DNA of 64,000 bases, taken from NCBI RefSeq assembly GCF_001648895.1, contig NZ_LXUF01000001.1, positions 744,001-808,000 of the forward strand, written 5' to 3'. Each line of letters begins with the position of its first letter. The first letter of the stretch is position 1. The notes under the pieces were generated by a model. That model had not been told where the DNA came from, ran no database searches, and saw only the letters and a program-made list of their open reading frames with translations. Made by a program: the position numbers and the translations under genes. This document shows positions 1-8,750 of this stretch, in pieces. This DNA is from Methylovorus sp. MM2 (GTDB lineage Bacteria > Pseudomonadota > Gammaproteobacteria > Burkholderiales > Methylophilaceae).

Positions 1-698
1 AGCTCGCTGACATAACCAGCAGCATAGCGGCTCTCCATCAATTTTAGGCTGCGGGCACGTAAGTCAGTCGTGTCTGCGTATAGTTTTTGCTCAGAGTCCA
101 ACTGACGTAACTGGAAATAAGCTCTTGCTACATCGGCTTGCAGGGCAAGCCTGACTGATTGGAGTAAGGCTTCGCTTTGCTGTACATCGGCTTTTGATGC
201 ATTCACTGTCGAAGCGACCCGGCCAAAGAGGTCTGCCTCATAAGACACGTTAGCCTGAGCACGCCACAACGTGAATTCACGCCCTGATGCATTATTTAGC
301 GCATCAGGGGATGTACGCTGCCTTGTTGGGCCAACCCCCGCAGTGACTTGCGGGAACAAGCCTGAGCGGGCATCCAACTGCAATGCGCGCGCTTGACTTA
401 ATCTGGCAACTGCCGCTTTCAGGTTCTGGTTCGCATCCAGTGCCTGATCTTCAAGATTATTCAGCGTTTCATCGCCAAACACCTTCCACCATTGGCCGCG
501 TGCTACATCTTCTGATGGTTGCGCAGTCTTCCAGGTAGATGGCTGGTCAGGCGTAATGAGGTTTTTATTTGCTGCCGCTTCTTTGAATGTAGCGGGTGTA
601 TCTACACTTGCACGTTCATATTTCGGTGCAAGTGAGCAACCTGCCAGCAGCAATAAACTGACGAGCAAAGCGGATATTGGTTTTGTTTGATATGTCAT
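1..698 (-). CDS. RND efflux outer-membrane lipoprotein, NodT/OprN-like (partial)
   Basis: N-terminal 232 codons of an outer-membrane efflux channel; the rest lies beyond the window edge. I translated it from an ATG at 698: it starts MTYQTKPISALLV and carries a lipobox (LLAGCSLAP) with the acylated Cys at about residue 21, then the W-W-x-x-F segment typical of the NodT/OprM family (QWWKVFGDETLN). It starts 9 bp after the stop of the RND permease gene, so it is the third gene of an SDR-MFP-RND-OMF order. Its role would be the trimeric TolC-like exit duct for the MexEF-like pump. Only the 5' part is visible, so the C-terminal half cannot be judged. Confidence 0.88.
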   Translation of the reverse strand, partial: MTYQTKPISALLVSLLLLAGCSLAPKYERASVDTPATFKEAAANKNLITPDQPSTWKTAQPSEDVARGQWWKVFGDETLNNLEDQALDANQNLKAAVARLSQARALQLDARSGLFPQVTAGVGPTRQRTSPDALNNASGREFTLWRAQANVSYEADLFGRVASTVNASKADVQQSEALLQSVRLALQADVARAYFQLRQLDSEQKLYADTTDLRARSLKLMESRYAAGYVSE

Positions 699-707
699 TT
701 TCTGCTC

Positions 708-3700
708 CTATACCAAATGCGATGCAGGTTGTTCTGAGATATGGCTTGAGTGCTGCGTGGCAGAGTGCAGCTTCCGCTCACCACTTAGCTTACGTAATAT
801 CACGTAGAACACTGGGGTTAAGAACAAGCCGAACAGGGTCACGCCCAACATGCCGAAGAACACCGCGATACCCATTGCATGGCGCATCTCTGAACCAGCA
901 CCACTGGACGTTACCAATGGCACGACACCCATGATGAACGCGATAGAGGTCATCAGGATAGGGCGTAACCGTAAACGACTAGCTTCAATCGCAGCCTTAA
1001 GTGCTGTGCTACCTTGCAACTCAAGCTCCCGGGCAAATTCGACGATCAAGATTGCATTCTTGCAGGCAAGGCCGACCAGTACCATCAAGCCGATCTGCGT
1101 GAAGATATTATTGTCGCCATTCGTTAGCCATACACCTGTGAGCGCAGCCAGAATACTCATCGGCACGATCAGAATAACCGCAAGTGGTAATGTCAGGCTT
1201 TCATATAAAGCAGCCAATACGAGGAACACCAACAGCACACTGATCGGGAATACCCAGACGCCAGCATTGCCCGCGAGGATCTGTTGATAAGTCAGATCAG
1301 TCCACTCGAACTTCACACCATGCGGCAAAGTCTGTTTGGCGATACGCTCAACTGCTGCCTGTGCCTGACCGGATGAATAGCCGGGAGCAGGGCCGCCATT
1401 GATATCAGCCGCGGTATAGCCGTTATAACGCACAACCATTTCAGGGCCGTAAGTCGGTGTGACTTTCACGAGCGATGATAGTGGCACCATCTCACCCGCA
1501 TTGTTGCGTGTCTTTAACTCGAGAATATCTTCTGCATGTGCACGATAAGGCGCATCTGCTTGCGCACGCACTTGATAGACTCTACCAAAACGGTTGAAGT
1601 CGTTCACATAGAGTGACCCAAGATATATCTGCATAGTGTCGAACACTTCGGTGACCGGCACACCTAGTTGCTTGGCTTTCACGCGATCAAGATCGACATT
1701 CAGTTGCGGTACATTGATCTGGTAATTCGTGAACATCGGCCCAAGCTCTGGTGCTGAATGCGCTGCAGTGACGAACGCATTCACTGCATTATTCAGCTCA
1801 GCATAACCAACTGCACCATGGTCTTCGATCTGCAGTTTAAAACCGCCGATCGTCCCTAAGCCCATCACTGGAGGCGGTGGGAATACCGCGATATATGCAT
1901 CCTGAATCCCTGCGAATTTCTGGTTAAGCGCAGCAGCGATCTCAGCAGCAGACAGCCCTTTACCATGCCGTTCACTGAATGGCTTGAGCGGTGTGAAAAC
2001 GATACCTGCGCTTGAGCTATTTGTGAAACCATTGATGGAAAGGCCAGGGAATGCGACAGCGTTCTCTACACCAGGTTGGTTCAGCGCGATCTCACTCATC
2101 TTACGGATGACTTCTTCAGTGCGATCAAGTGATGCGCCGCTTGGCAATTGAGCAAAGCCAACTAGATATTGCTTATCCTGCGCAGGGACAAAACCACCGG
2201 GCACGATGTATGAGATGAATACAGTTGCACCAAGTAATACAGCGTAAACGCCCATCGCAGAAGATTTTCTGGCGATCACGCCACGTACACCATGCGAGTA
2301 TTTATCAGATGCACGACTGAAGAAGCGATTGAATTGCCTAAAGAAGCCACCCAACCATTTATCCATCAAACGTGTCAGCCAATCTTTCTTGTCGTTATGG
2401 CCTTTCAGCAACATTGCTGCCAACGCGGGTGACAATGTGAGTGAGTTGAACGCTGAGATAACAGTTGAGATAGCGATCGTCATCGCGAACTGTTTGTAGA
2501 ACTGGCCAGTAAGACCTGTCATGAATGCCAAAGGCACGAACACGGCAATCAATGTCAGCGCGATCGCGATGATCGGGCCACTCACTTCACGCATGGCCTG
2601 ATAAGTCGCATCTCTAGGTGAAAGCCCTGCGGAGATGTTACGTTCGACGTTCTCCACGACCACAATGGCATCATCGACCACGATACCGATCGCCAGCACC
2701 ATACCAAAGAGTGACAGTGCATTGATCGAGTAACCGAAAGTCAGCATCAGCGCGAACGTACCGATGATAGAAACGGGCACGGCCAGCAGCGGGATGATAG
2801 AGGCACGCCACGTTTGCAAGAACAGGATCACCACTAGAACAACTAGCGAGATAGCCTCAAGCAAGGTGAATACAACCGCTTTGATACTTGCACGTACGAA
2901 TTGCGTTGGATCATAAACGATGTGATATTTCACTGAAGCTGGGAAATCTTTCTCAAGCTCAGCCATCGTTTCACGTACTTGTTTCGATACTTCGAGCGCG
3001 TTTGCCCCCGGCGCTTGGAAGATCGGTATAGCAACAGCAGGTTTGTTATCCAACAGTGAACGCAAACCATATTCTGATGCTGCCAACTCGACACGGGCGA
3101 CATCTGATAGATGCGTGACGGCACCATTCGGCGCTGTTTTGAGGATGATGTTGGAAAACTCTTCTTCAGATTGCAAGCGCCCCTGAGCATTCACAGATAA
3201 CTGTAAAGGCACATTGCCACCATTCGGTGATGCGCCGATGACACCAGCCGCCACTTGAATGTTTTGCTCACGAATAGCGGCCACGACGTCAGAGGCCGTC
3301 ATGCCACGCTGGGCGACTTTCTGAGGGTCGAGCCATACGCGCATCGCGTAGTTGCCTGATCCAAATAGACCAACTTCGCCTACGCCCTGAATGCGTGCCA
3401 ACCGGTCTTTGACGTTGATCACGGCGTAGTTACGCAGATACGTCATGTCATAGCGGTTATCCGGCGATACTAAGTGAACCACCATCGTCAGTGTCGGTGA
3501 GCTCTTTAGCGTTGTTAAGCCTAGTCGCTGCACTTCTTCTGGCAAGCGAGGTAAAGCCTGATTGACGCGGTTCTGCACCAACTGCTGTGCTTTATCTGGG
3601 TCAACACCTAACTTGAAGTTGATCGTGATCGCCAAATTGCCGTCACTATTGGCTTGAGACTGCATATACAGCATGTCTTCAACACCGTTGATCGACTCCT

Positions 3701-3902
3701 CCAATGGTGAGGCAACAGTTTCAGCGATGACTTTAGGGTTAGCACCCGGGAATTGTGCACGTACCACGACTGATGGCGGTACGACCTCAGGATATTCTGA
3801 GATCGGTAATTGAAATACGGCTAATGAACCAGCCAGCAGGATGAGCATGGATAGCACCCCCGCGAATATTGGCCGGTCAATAAAGAATTTTGAGATATTC
3901 AT
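708..3902 (-). CDS. RND multidrug efflux permease, MexF/HAE1 type
   Basis: A 1064-residue inner-membrane proton/drug antiporter of the hydrophobe/amphiphile efflux family. The N-terminus (FFIDRPIFAGVLSML, then LPISEYPEVVPP) is very close to Pseudomonas MexF. TM4 carries the paired aspartates of the proton relay at residues 410-411 (GIVVDDAIVVVEN), matching AcrB D407/D408. Two large periplasmic loops and the usual 12 TM segments are present at full family length. It lies 31 bp downstream of the membrane-fusion gene and 9 bp upstream of the outer-membrane gene. Likely substrates by MexF analogy are chloramphenicol, quinolones or related aromatics; this is inference only. Confidence 0.95.
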   Translation of the reverse strand: MNISKFFIDRPIFAGVLSMLILLAGSLAVFQLPISEYPEVVPPSVVVRAQFPGANPKVIAETVASPLEESINGVEDMLYMQSQANSDGNLAITINFKLGVDPDKAQQLVQNRVNQALPRLPEEVQRLGLTTLKSSPTLTMVVHLVSPDNRYDMTYLRNYAVINVKDRLARIQGVGEVGLFGSGNYAMRVWLDPQKVAQRGMTASDVVAAIREQNIQVAAGVIGASPNGGNVPLQLSVNAQGRLQSEEEFSNIILKTAPNGAVTHLSDVARVELAASEYGLRSLLDNKPAVAIPIFQAPGANALEVSKQVRETMAELEKDFPASVKYHIVYDPTQFVRASIKAVVFTLLEAISLVVLVVILFLQTWRASIIPLLAVPVSIIGTFALMLTFGYSINALSLFGMVLAIGIVVDDAIVVVENVERNISAGLSPRDATYQAMREVSGPIIAIALTLIAVFVPLAFMTGLTGQFYKQFAMTIAISTVISAFNSLTLSPALAAMLLKGHNDKKDWLTRLMDKWLGGFFRQFNRFFSRASDKYSHGVRGVIARKSSAMGVYAVLLGATVFISYIVPGGFVPAQDKQYLVGFAQLPSGASLDRTEEVIRKMSEIALNQPGVENAVAFPGLSINGFTNSSSAGIVFTPLKPFSERHGKGLSAAEIAAALNQKFAGIQDAYIAVFPPPPVMGLGTIGGFKLQIEDHGAVGYAELNNAVNAFVTAAHSAPELGPMFTNYQINVPQLNVDLDRVKAKQLGVPVTEVFDTMQIYLGSLYVNDFNRFGRVYQVRAQADAPYRAHAEDILELKTRNNAGEMVPLSSLVKVTPTYGPEMVVRYNGYTAADINGGPAPGYSSGQAQAAVERIAKQTLPHGVKFEWTDLTYQQILAGNAGVWVFPISVLLVFLVLAALYESLTLPLAVILIVPMSILAALTGVWLTNGDNNIFTQIGLMVLVGLACKNAILIVEFARELELQGSTALKAAIEASRLRLRPILMTSIAFIMGVVPLVTSSGAGSEMRHAMGIAVFFGMLGVTLFGLFLTPVFYVILRKLSGERKLHSATQHSSHISEQPASHLV

Positions 3903-3934
3903 GGAATACTTTCTATGGGTATCAGGCGGCCGAG

Positions 3935-5188
3935 TTAAGCAGTCACAGCGTTAACAGGCTTTGTCGCCTTTTGCGTTAACGCTTTTGATTTGCTTATTTC
4001 AAGAGATGCGGCAGGTATACTGGTCGCTTCAGTGCCGGGCATCTGTACAACTTGTGGGCTGACAGGGTCACCCGGTCTAACACGTTGCAAGCCATTTACA
4101 ACGATGCGTTCACCAGCTTTCAAGCCGCTTTCTACAACACGCAGGCCATTTTGAATCGCACCTAGATGTATTTCGCGATAGTTGGCGTGTGAGTTCTCAT
4201 CAACAACAAGCACAAAGCGTTTATCCTGATCGGTGCCGATCGCTTTCTCATCGATCAACAACGCCTCACGCGGTGTACCGCTGCCAAGGCGAACGCGTGC
4301 ATATAGTCCAGGGAGCAATACGCCATCTGCATTCTCAAATACCGCACGTACTCGTATCGTGCCTGATGTCGTATCTAAGCGGTTATCTACAGAGCTGATC
4401 TTGCCTTGGCGTGAGTAACCGTCTTCATTCGCTAGCCCTAACGCTACCTGAATAGGTGCGCGGTTCGATGCATGCTCATGGCTGACGAATTTCAAATAAG
4501 TTTGTTCATCCACATCAAAAGAAGCGTAGATGTTCGATACAGATACCAGTGTCGTTAGCGGTACTGAGGTAGCACCAGCAGAGACGATATTGCCTTGCGT
4601 CACCTCAGCGCGTGATACACGACCAGTGACGGGTGCGGTGATTTGGGTATATTCCAGATTAAGTAATGCGGATTTCAGTGCAGCATTCGCCGCTAACAAT
4701 TTCGCTGCAGCTTCACGCGCATCATTCTGCTTTTCATCAAAATCGCGACGGGCGATTGCATTGTCATCGATCAGGCGCTGACTTCTTGCAAGTTCTGCTG
4801 TTGCATAAGATGACCGTGCATCAGCCGCAGTCTTTTGCGCTTGTGCACGCGCGACTTCTGCTTCATAGGGGCGAGGGTCGATCGTAAACAACACATCGCC
4901 TTTCTTAACCAAGGCACCATCTTTAAAGTGTACGGTGGTCAATGTGCCGGATACCAACGGACGTATCTCAACGCGATCTACAGCTTCCAGCCGCCCTGAA
5001 TATGTCTGCCAATCCGTAATCGTTTGATTCACGACTTCAGCCACATCTACAGGTGCGCCTTGAGATGCACCTTGCGCAGCAGCCTGTGCCGGATTGCTGT
5101 AATGATGATAAATCGCATAACCGCCGATGATGGCCACCAGTGCGATAACAATGGTTTTTTTGTTAAATTTTGTTTGCAATGAAGTCAT
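3935..5188 (-). CDS. RND efflux membrane-fusion (periplasmic adaptor) protein, MexE-like
   Basis: A 417-residue periplasmic adaptor linking the inner-membrane pump to the outer-membrane duct. A single N-terminal hydrophobic segment (residues 13-27) with no lipobox Cys suggests a membrane anchor or signal. It is followed by the biotinyl-lipoyl half (DGALVKKGDVLFTIDPRPYEA), the alpha-helical hairpin, the second lipoyl half (YTQITAPVTGRVSRAEVT) and beta-barrel/proximal domains ending in the MexE-like VNGLQRVRPGDPV. It precedes the MexF-like permease by 31 bp. A 105-bp gap separates it from the upstream SDR gene and contains an imperfect palindrome (5244-5276) that could be an operator, so it may also have its own promoter. 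Confidence 0.93.
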   Translation of the reverse strand: MTSLQTKFNKKTIVIALVAIIGGYAIYHHYSNPAQAAAQGASQGAPVDVAEVVNQTITDWQTYSGRLEAVDRVEIRPLVSGTLTTVHFKDGALVKKGDVLFTIDPRPYEAEVARAQAQKTAADARSSYATAELARSQRLIDDNAIARRDFDEKQNDAREAAAKLLAANAALKSALLNLEYTQITAPVTGRVSRAEVTQGNIVSAGATSVPLTTLVSVSNIYASFDVDEQTYLKFVSHEHASNRAPIQVALGLANEDGYSRQGKISSVDNRLDTTSGTIRVRAVFENADGVLLPGLYARVRLGSGTPREALLIDEKAIGTDQDKRFVLVVDENSHANYREIHLGAIQNGLRVVESGLKAGERIVVNGLQRVRPGDPVSPQVVQMPGTEATSIPAASLEISKSKALTQKATKPVNAVTA

Positions 5189-5243
5189 GATATCCCTTGT
5201 TTTTAATCATTTATTTCTTTAGCACTAAAACTACTTAACTCCT

Positions 5244-5276
5244 CAGTGCAATAGCCTTATTCGATCTATCGCACTG
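5244..5276 (-). promoter_or_regulatory. Imperfect palindrome upstream of mexE-like gene
   Basis: Arms of 11 bp (CAGTGCAATAG at 5244-5254 and CTATCGCACTG at 5266-5276, one mismatch) flank an 11-bp spacer. It lies 56 bp upstream of the membrane-fusion start, in the 105-bp gap after the SDR gene. Arm length and spacing fit a dimeric repressor/activator site or an RNA hairpin. It does not resemble the TetR-like sites at 6071, 6121 and 7911. Confidence 0.4.
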
Positions 5277-5293
5277 CTCGGTGCTGCAATTAT

Positions 5294-6043
5294 TTATGCG
5301 CTGATGCCGCCATCCACATTCAATGTTGTACCTGTGATGTAAGACGCATCTGGGCTAGCCAAGAATGCGATGGCTGCCGCAACTTCCTCTGCACGGCCAT
5401 AACGACCTAATGCTGTATAACCATTCAATACTTTTGCAAAATCTGTATCAGATGGGTTCATATCCGTATCAATAGGGCCCGGTTGCACTGTATTCACTGT
5501 AATGCCTTTAGGGCCAAGGTCACGCGCCCAGCCTCTTGCAACCAAGGCCACGGCGCCTTTGGTCGCGGCATAGTCAGAAAGGCCGGGGAATGGTACTGAG
5601 CTACCTAGTACAGAACCAACATTGATGATACGCCCACCTTCGCCGATATATTTCACCGCAGCACGACCAGCAGCGATCGCGCCGCCAACGTTGATTGCGA
5701 ATTGACGATTCAGATTCTCTATGTCATTTGCAGGATCGCCTAGTGCGCCTGTCACGAATACACCAGCGTTATTCACCAGAATATCCAAACGACCAAAATG
5801 ATCGTGTACCGCTTTTACAAGACCTTCAACCTGAACTGGATCAGCCTGGTCAGCTTTGAATGAAGCTGCATTGACCCCATAAGCTAATAGGTCACGTACG
5901 ACTGCTTCGGCTTTGTCGGCTGAAGCGGAGTAGCTGATCGCCACATTAGCGCCATCTTCTGCCAAGGCACGAGCCGTTGCCGCGCCAATGCCACGTGAAC
6001 CACCTGTTACCAATGCAACTTTACCTGTCAGTTTTTTAGCCAT
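5294..6043 (-). CDS. SDR family NAD(P)-dependent oxidoreductase
   Basis: A 249-residue classical short-chain dehydrogenase/reductase, cytoplasmic. The N-terminal cofactor motif TGGSRGIG is at residues 13-20, NNAG follows the fourth beta strand, and the catalytic Ser (NVGSVLG) and Tyr-Lys (YAATK) are present. The C-terminal YITGTTLNVDGG is typical of 3-oxoacyl-ACP-reductase-like SDRs. It is the first gene of the minus-strand set leading to the MexEF-like pump, an arrangement reminiscent of MexS-type oxidoreductases beside mexEF, though MexS itself is a zinc/quinone-type reductase and not a homologue. Two TetR-like sites lie 28 and 78 bp upstream. The substrate cannot be predicted. Confidence 0.92.
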   Translation of the reverse strand: MAKKLTGKVALVTGGSRGIGAATARALAEDGANVAISYSASADKAEAVVRDLLAYGVNAASFKADQADPVQVEGLVKAVHDHFGRLDILVNNAGVFVTGALGDPANDIENLNRQFAINVGGAIAAGRAAVKYIGEGGRIINVGSVLGSSVPFPGLSDYAATKGAVALVARGWARDLGPKGITVNTVQPGPIDTDMNPSDTDFAKVLNGYTALGRYGRAEEVAAAIAFLASPDASYITGTTLNVDGGISA

Positions 6044-6070
6044 GATATTGCCCCTATGATTTAATTATGT

Positions 6071-6080
6071 ACTGATTGGT
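6071..6080. promoter_or_regulatory. Putative TetR-type operator, site 1 (SDR promoter)
   Basis: ACTGATTGGT, an imperfect form of the ACC-N4-GGT palindrome found intact at 7911-7920 next to the tetR gene. It lies 28 bp upstream of the SDR start, where a repressor would occlude the promoter. Confidence 0.45.
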
Positions 6081-6120
6081 AAATATATAGATGCATATAT
6101 TGGCTGTCAACTAATTTCTT

Positions 6121-6130
6121 ATCGATTGGT
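6121..6130. promoter_or_regulatory. Putative TetR-type operator, site 2 (SDR promoter)
   Basis: ATCGATTGGT followed by AAA, sharing GATTGGTAAA with site 1, 50 bp away. It is weaker as a palindrome than the site at 7911-7920; support comes mainly from the repetition. Confidence 0.4.
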
Positions 6131-6373
6131 AAAGAAATAATATTTGTAGGGTTATTACCGCGCTTAACGTCCACATCGAGTCATCTCATGCTCGCATATC
6201 TTGAACATATATTCGCTTTGTTAACGATTCTATAATGGAGTTTAAGGCAATCATGACGGTAGCCCGATCGTTTGCATTTATTGCCTAATCCTACAAATGT
6301 GAGAATCTTGCAAAGATTTAAGGCATCATTGCTTATATCGAAAAGTATCGCAATTTTAAAGTGAGCGTCAAAA

Positions 6374-7298
6374 TTGAATAACGCATATCATATTGAAATA
6401 TATAAAGAATTATCGACCAATGTTCAGCGGCATATCGATGGTGACGGGATTCACCAAACCACCATCAGTTCGCTGAGCATTATCAAATCCTCAACGCTCA
6501 CAGTGCCGACCCATGTGTTGTACCAGCCAGCTTTCTGTATCATTCTACAAGGGCGCAAAGAAGCTGTTCTTGCAGATCAGGTCTTATATTACGGTGTTGG
6601 AGACTATCTTGTCGCTTCAGTTGATCTACCAGTCAAAGGGCAGGTGATTGAGGCGACAGAGAGTGAACCTTATCTTTGCCTGCGACTGGATATCGACCCC
6701 TATGTTCTTTACGAGGTATTGACCGCAAGTGGCCTGTCGCTCACCAATCGCAACAGAATACCAAGAGGTTTATTCGTCGAAAAGATGGATGACGGCCTCA
6801 TAGATTCCGTTACTCGCCTTATTAAACTTTTAGATAAACCCAATGACATATCGGTACTGGCTGATCTACTCATCCGTGAGATTTATTACCGTTTGCTCAG
6901 TGGTCCGCAAGGGCATGCTGTGAGTAATGCTGCGTTGATAGGAACCAAGATGCAACGTATTTCACAAGCTATTCAGCACATCAAGCAGGAAGTTCAACAA
7001 ACCTGTACGTATCATGACCTTGTGCGAGATCGCCGGAATGAGTGCAGCCTCTTTTCACCAGCATTTCAAAGATGTCACGGCGATGAGTCCCTTGCAGTAC
7101 CAAAAGAACCTGAAACTGCTTGAAGCCAGAAGGTTAATGGTCATTAATCGAATCGATGCTGCCAATGCTGCTTTTCAGGTTGGTTACGAAAGCCCTTCGC
7201 AGTTCAGTCGGGAATATTCTCGCATGTTTGGAGCGCCGCCGATGAGTGATGTAAAGCGTCTGTGGAATGACACAGCAGATGTGAACAGCTACTCCTAA
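6374..7298 (+). pseudogene. AraC-family transcriptional regulator (YqhC-like), interrupted by a frameshift
   Basis: Together the two frames encode a ~308-residue AraC regulator: an N-terminal AraC_N-type domain (LYQPAFCIILQGRK, then DYLVASVDLPVKGQVIEA) and two C-terminal helix-turn-helix motifs (LCEIAGMSAASFHQHF and AFQVGYESPSQFSREY). The first frame, from a TTG at 6374, runs correctly to HIKQE near 6991 and then goes off into unrelated residues, stopping at 7123. The downstream frame resumes as FNKPVRIMTLCEIAGMS to the stop at 7298. One extra base at about 6992-6993 explains it; removing it gives HIKQEFNKPVRI. This could be a real inactivating mutation or a sequencing error. It lies divergent from the SDR/efflux genes, the usual place for their regulator. 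Confidence 0.85.
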
Positions 7299-7329
7299 CG
7301 CTTCGATTGCTCAATAAGCACCCAATACC

Positions 7330-7836
7330 TTACGGATTACCTAGGTAGTCAGCTTTGCCGAGGTCGACACCATTGTGTCGCAAGATATCGTAGGTCGTCG
7401 TGATATGAAAATAGAAGTTCGGTATCGATATATGTAATAGATATGCCTGTCCCGTCAGCGCCAGTTCGTTGCCACGCAACTTAACATTCACTATGCGATC
7501 CTCACTGCCTTCGAGCTTTGCCGGATCGATACTCTTTAAGAAATCAATCGTCTTTGTAATCCGTGCCTGTAAATCTGCAAAGGTCGTCTCAGTATCGCTA
7601 AAACTTGGTACTTCAAGACCAGCTAATCTGGCGCCTGCACCTTTGGCAGCATCGCTGGCGATCTGTACCTGTCTTGTTAGCGGAAACATATCTGGTGCTA
7701 AACGATCATTAAGGAATACGGATGGATCGATCTTCTTCGAAGCAGCGTAAATTTCTGCTTTGTTTAATATCGCACCTAGATGGCCAAGTTGGCGAATAAA
7801 GACAGGGATAGAAGCCTGATAGATAGAAAAAGCCAT
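7330..7836 (-). CDS. DUF1993 domain-containing protein
   Basis: A 168-residue cytoplasmic protein matching the DUF1993 family along its whole length: N-terminal YQASIPVFIRQLGHL, central APDMFPLTRQVQIASDAAKGA and C-terminal PNFYFHITTTYDILRHNGVDLGK. The family is predicted to be all-helical, DinB-like, and often sits beside TetR regulators and oxidoreductases; its biochemical function is unknown. It is divergent from the tetR gene at 7995, with an ACC-N4-GGT palindrome in the shared 158-bp promoter region (74 bp upstream of this start), so control by that TetR is likely. Confidence 0.88.
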   Translation of the reverse strand: MAFSIYQASIPVFIRQLGHLGAILNKAEIYAASKKIDPSVFLNDRLAPDMFPLTRQVQIASDAAKGAGARLAGLEVPSFSDTETTFADLQARITKTIDFLKSIDPAKLEGSEDRIVNVKLRGNELALTGQAYLLHISIPNFYFHITTTYDILRHNGVDLGKADYLGNP

Positions 7837-7910
7837 AAATTGAGTCCAATAAAATAATCGGTTAAATGAGGTCTAAAAGGGCAGAAAATCTAGTTAGAAC
7901 GTATTTGTGT

Positions 7911-7920
7911 ACCAATCGGT
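7911..7920. promoter_or_regulatory. Putative TetR operator in the DUF1993/tetR divergent promoter
   Basis: ACCAATCGGT, with ACC/GGT inverted arms, centred between the divergent DUF1993 and tetR genes. Its reverse complement ACCGATTGGT differs by one base from the site at 6071 and by two from the site at 6121. Confidence 0.5.
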
Positions 7921-7994
7921 CAATATGACATGTATGGACATTCTTCGTCAACAGGTTTATTGTATCGAAAGGTATAGAATTAAGGAGATCAATC

Positions 7995-8582
7995 ATGGTA
8001 GCAGGCAGGCCGCGCGCATTTGATATGGAGCAGGCGCTGGATCGCGCATTGCAGGTGTTCTGGCGCAAGGGGTATGAGGGCACATCGCTCCCAGACCTGA
8101 CGGATGCCATGGGTATTAATCGCCCGAGTTTATATGCTGCTTTTGGTAATAAAGAATCCCTGTTTCGCAAGGCGCTAGATCGCTATTCTGAAAGAAATGC
8201 TATTTTCGTTGATGAGGCACTGAGTGCTCCCACTGCGCGTGAAGTGGTAGAGAAGCTATTGCATAGCGTTGCTTATGCGCGTTGTTGTCCAGAAAATCCA
8301 CCAGGTTGCCTTGCAGTGCAAGCCGCGCTGGTGTGTGGTGATGATGCAGAGTCTATCCGCAAAGAGCTTGTCATGCGACGCGCAGCCAGCGAAAGCCGGA
8401 TCCGAGAGCGTATGGAGCGGGCAAAAGAAGAGGGCGATTTGCCTACCAACGCTGATCCCACCGTGCTTGCGCGGTATGTCTCCACGGTAATTCAGGGGAT
8501 GGCGGTGCAAAGTGCCAGTGGTGCTTCACACACAGAACTTGAAACTGTAGTTGAAATGGCTTTGCTGGCTTGGCCGACCTGA
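7995..8582 (+). CDS. TetR/AcrR family transcriptional regulator
   Basis: A 195-residue repressor-type regulator. The N-terminal DNA-binding domain covers about residues 4-60: GRPRAFDMEQAL, then the HTH with GYEGTSLPDLTDAMGIN and RPSLYAAFGNKESLF. The C-terminal ligand domain resembles the TetR_C group that contains Cys residues (ARCCPENPPGCLAV, residues ~95-108), which could matter for redox or electrophile sensing; that is inference. An AAGGAG Shine-Dalgarno lies 7 bp before the ATG. It is divergent from the DUF1993 gene. The shared ACC/GGT sites suggest autoregulation and control of DUF1993 and of the SDR gene ahead of the MexEF-like pump. Confidence 0.92.
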   Translation: MVAGRPRAFDMEQALDRALQVFWRKGYEGTSLPDLTDAMGINRPSLYAAFGNKESLFRKALDRYSERNAIFVDEALSAPTAREVVEKLLHSVAYARCCPENPPGCLAVQAALVCGDDAESIRKELVMRRAASESRIRERMERAKEEGDLPTNADPTVLARYVSTVIQGMAVQSASGASHTELETVVEMALLAWPT

Positions 8583-8694
8583 GCGGTATCAAGCGCTCAA
8601 CCTCTAAGAGGGGGAATGTAGATCAGCCAACTCCTCGTCATCTTGCTACGGCATTAGGCTCTTTTTCCAAGGAAGTATCTTGATTGCTGAAATC

Positions 8695-8728
8695 AACAAA
8701 AAAGCCGGGTTTCCCCGGCTTTTTTGTT
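8695..8728. terminator. Bidirectional rho-independent terminator between tetR and pstB
   Basis: A GC stem GCCGGG/CCCGGC (8704-8709 and 8714-8719) with a four-base loop, flanked by A-run and T-run arms that also pair. It can end both the convergent tetR transcript and the pst operon. Confidence 0.9.
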
Positions 8729-8750
8729 CGTGCTTAATTACTAAAGAGGC

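Larger units (their letters stand above)
6044..6373. other. Intergenic region between SDR and AraC-type regulator
   Basis: About 330 bp without a gene between two divergent genes. The SDR-proximal 90 bp is AT-rich and contains two GATTGGTAAA direct repeats (within 6071-6082 and 6121-6132), spaced exactly 50 bp apart. The remaining ~240 bp before the AraC-type gene shows no clear terminator, RNA gene or small ORF that I can support. Confidence 0.6.

Noticed and set aside
850-1287. Open frame of 145 codons on the plus strand
   Set aside because: Antisense shadow of the MexF-like permease gene.
5189-5293. MexT-type nod box upstream of the mexE-like gene
   Set aside because: The ATCA-N5-GTCGAT pattern is not present; only an unrelated palindrome is found.
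6141-6373. Possible small gene or RNA in the gap before the AraC-type gene
   Set aside because: No ORF with Shine-Dalgarno, no clear stem-loop with T-run and no recognisable RNA motif.
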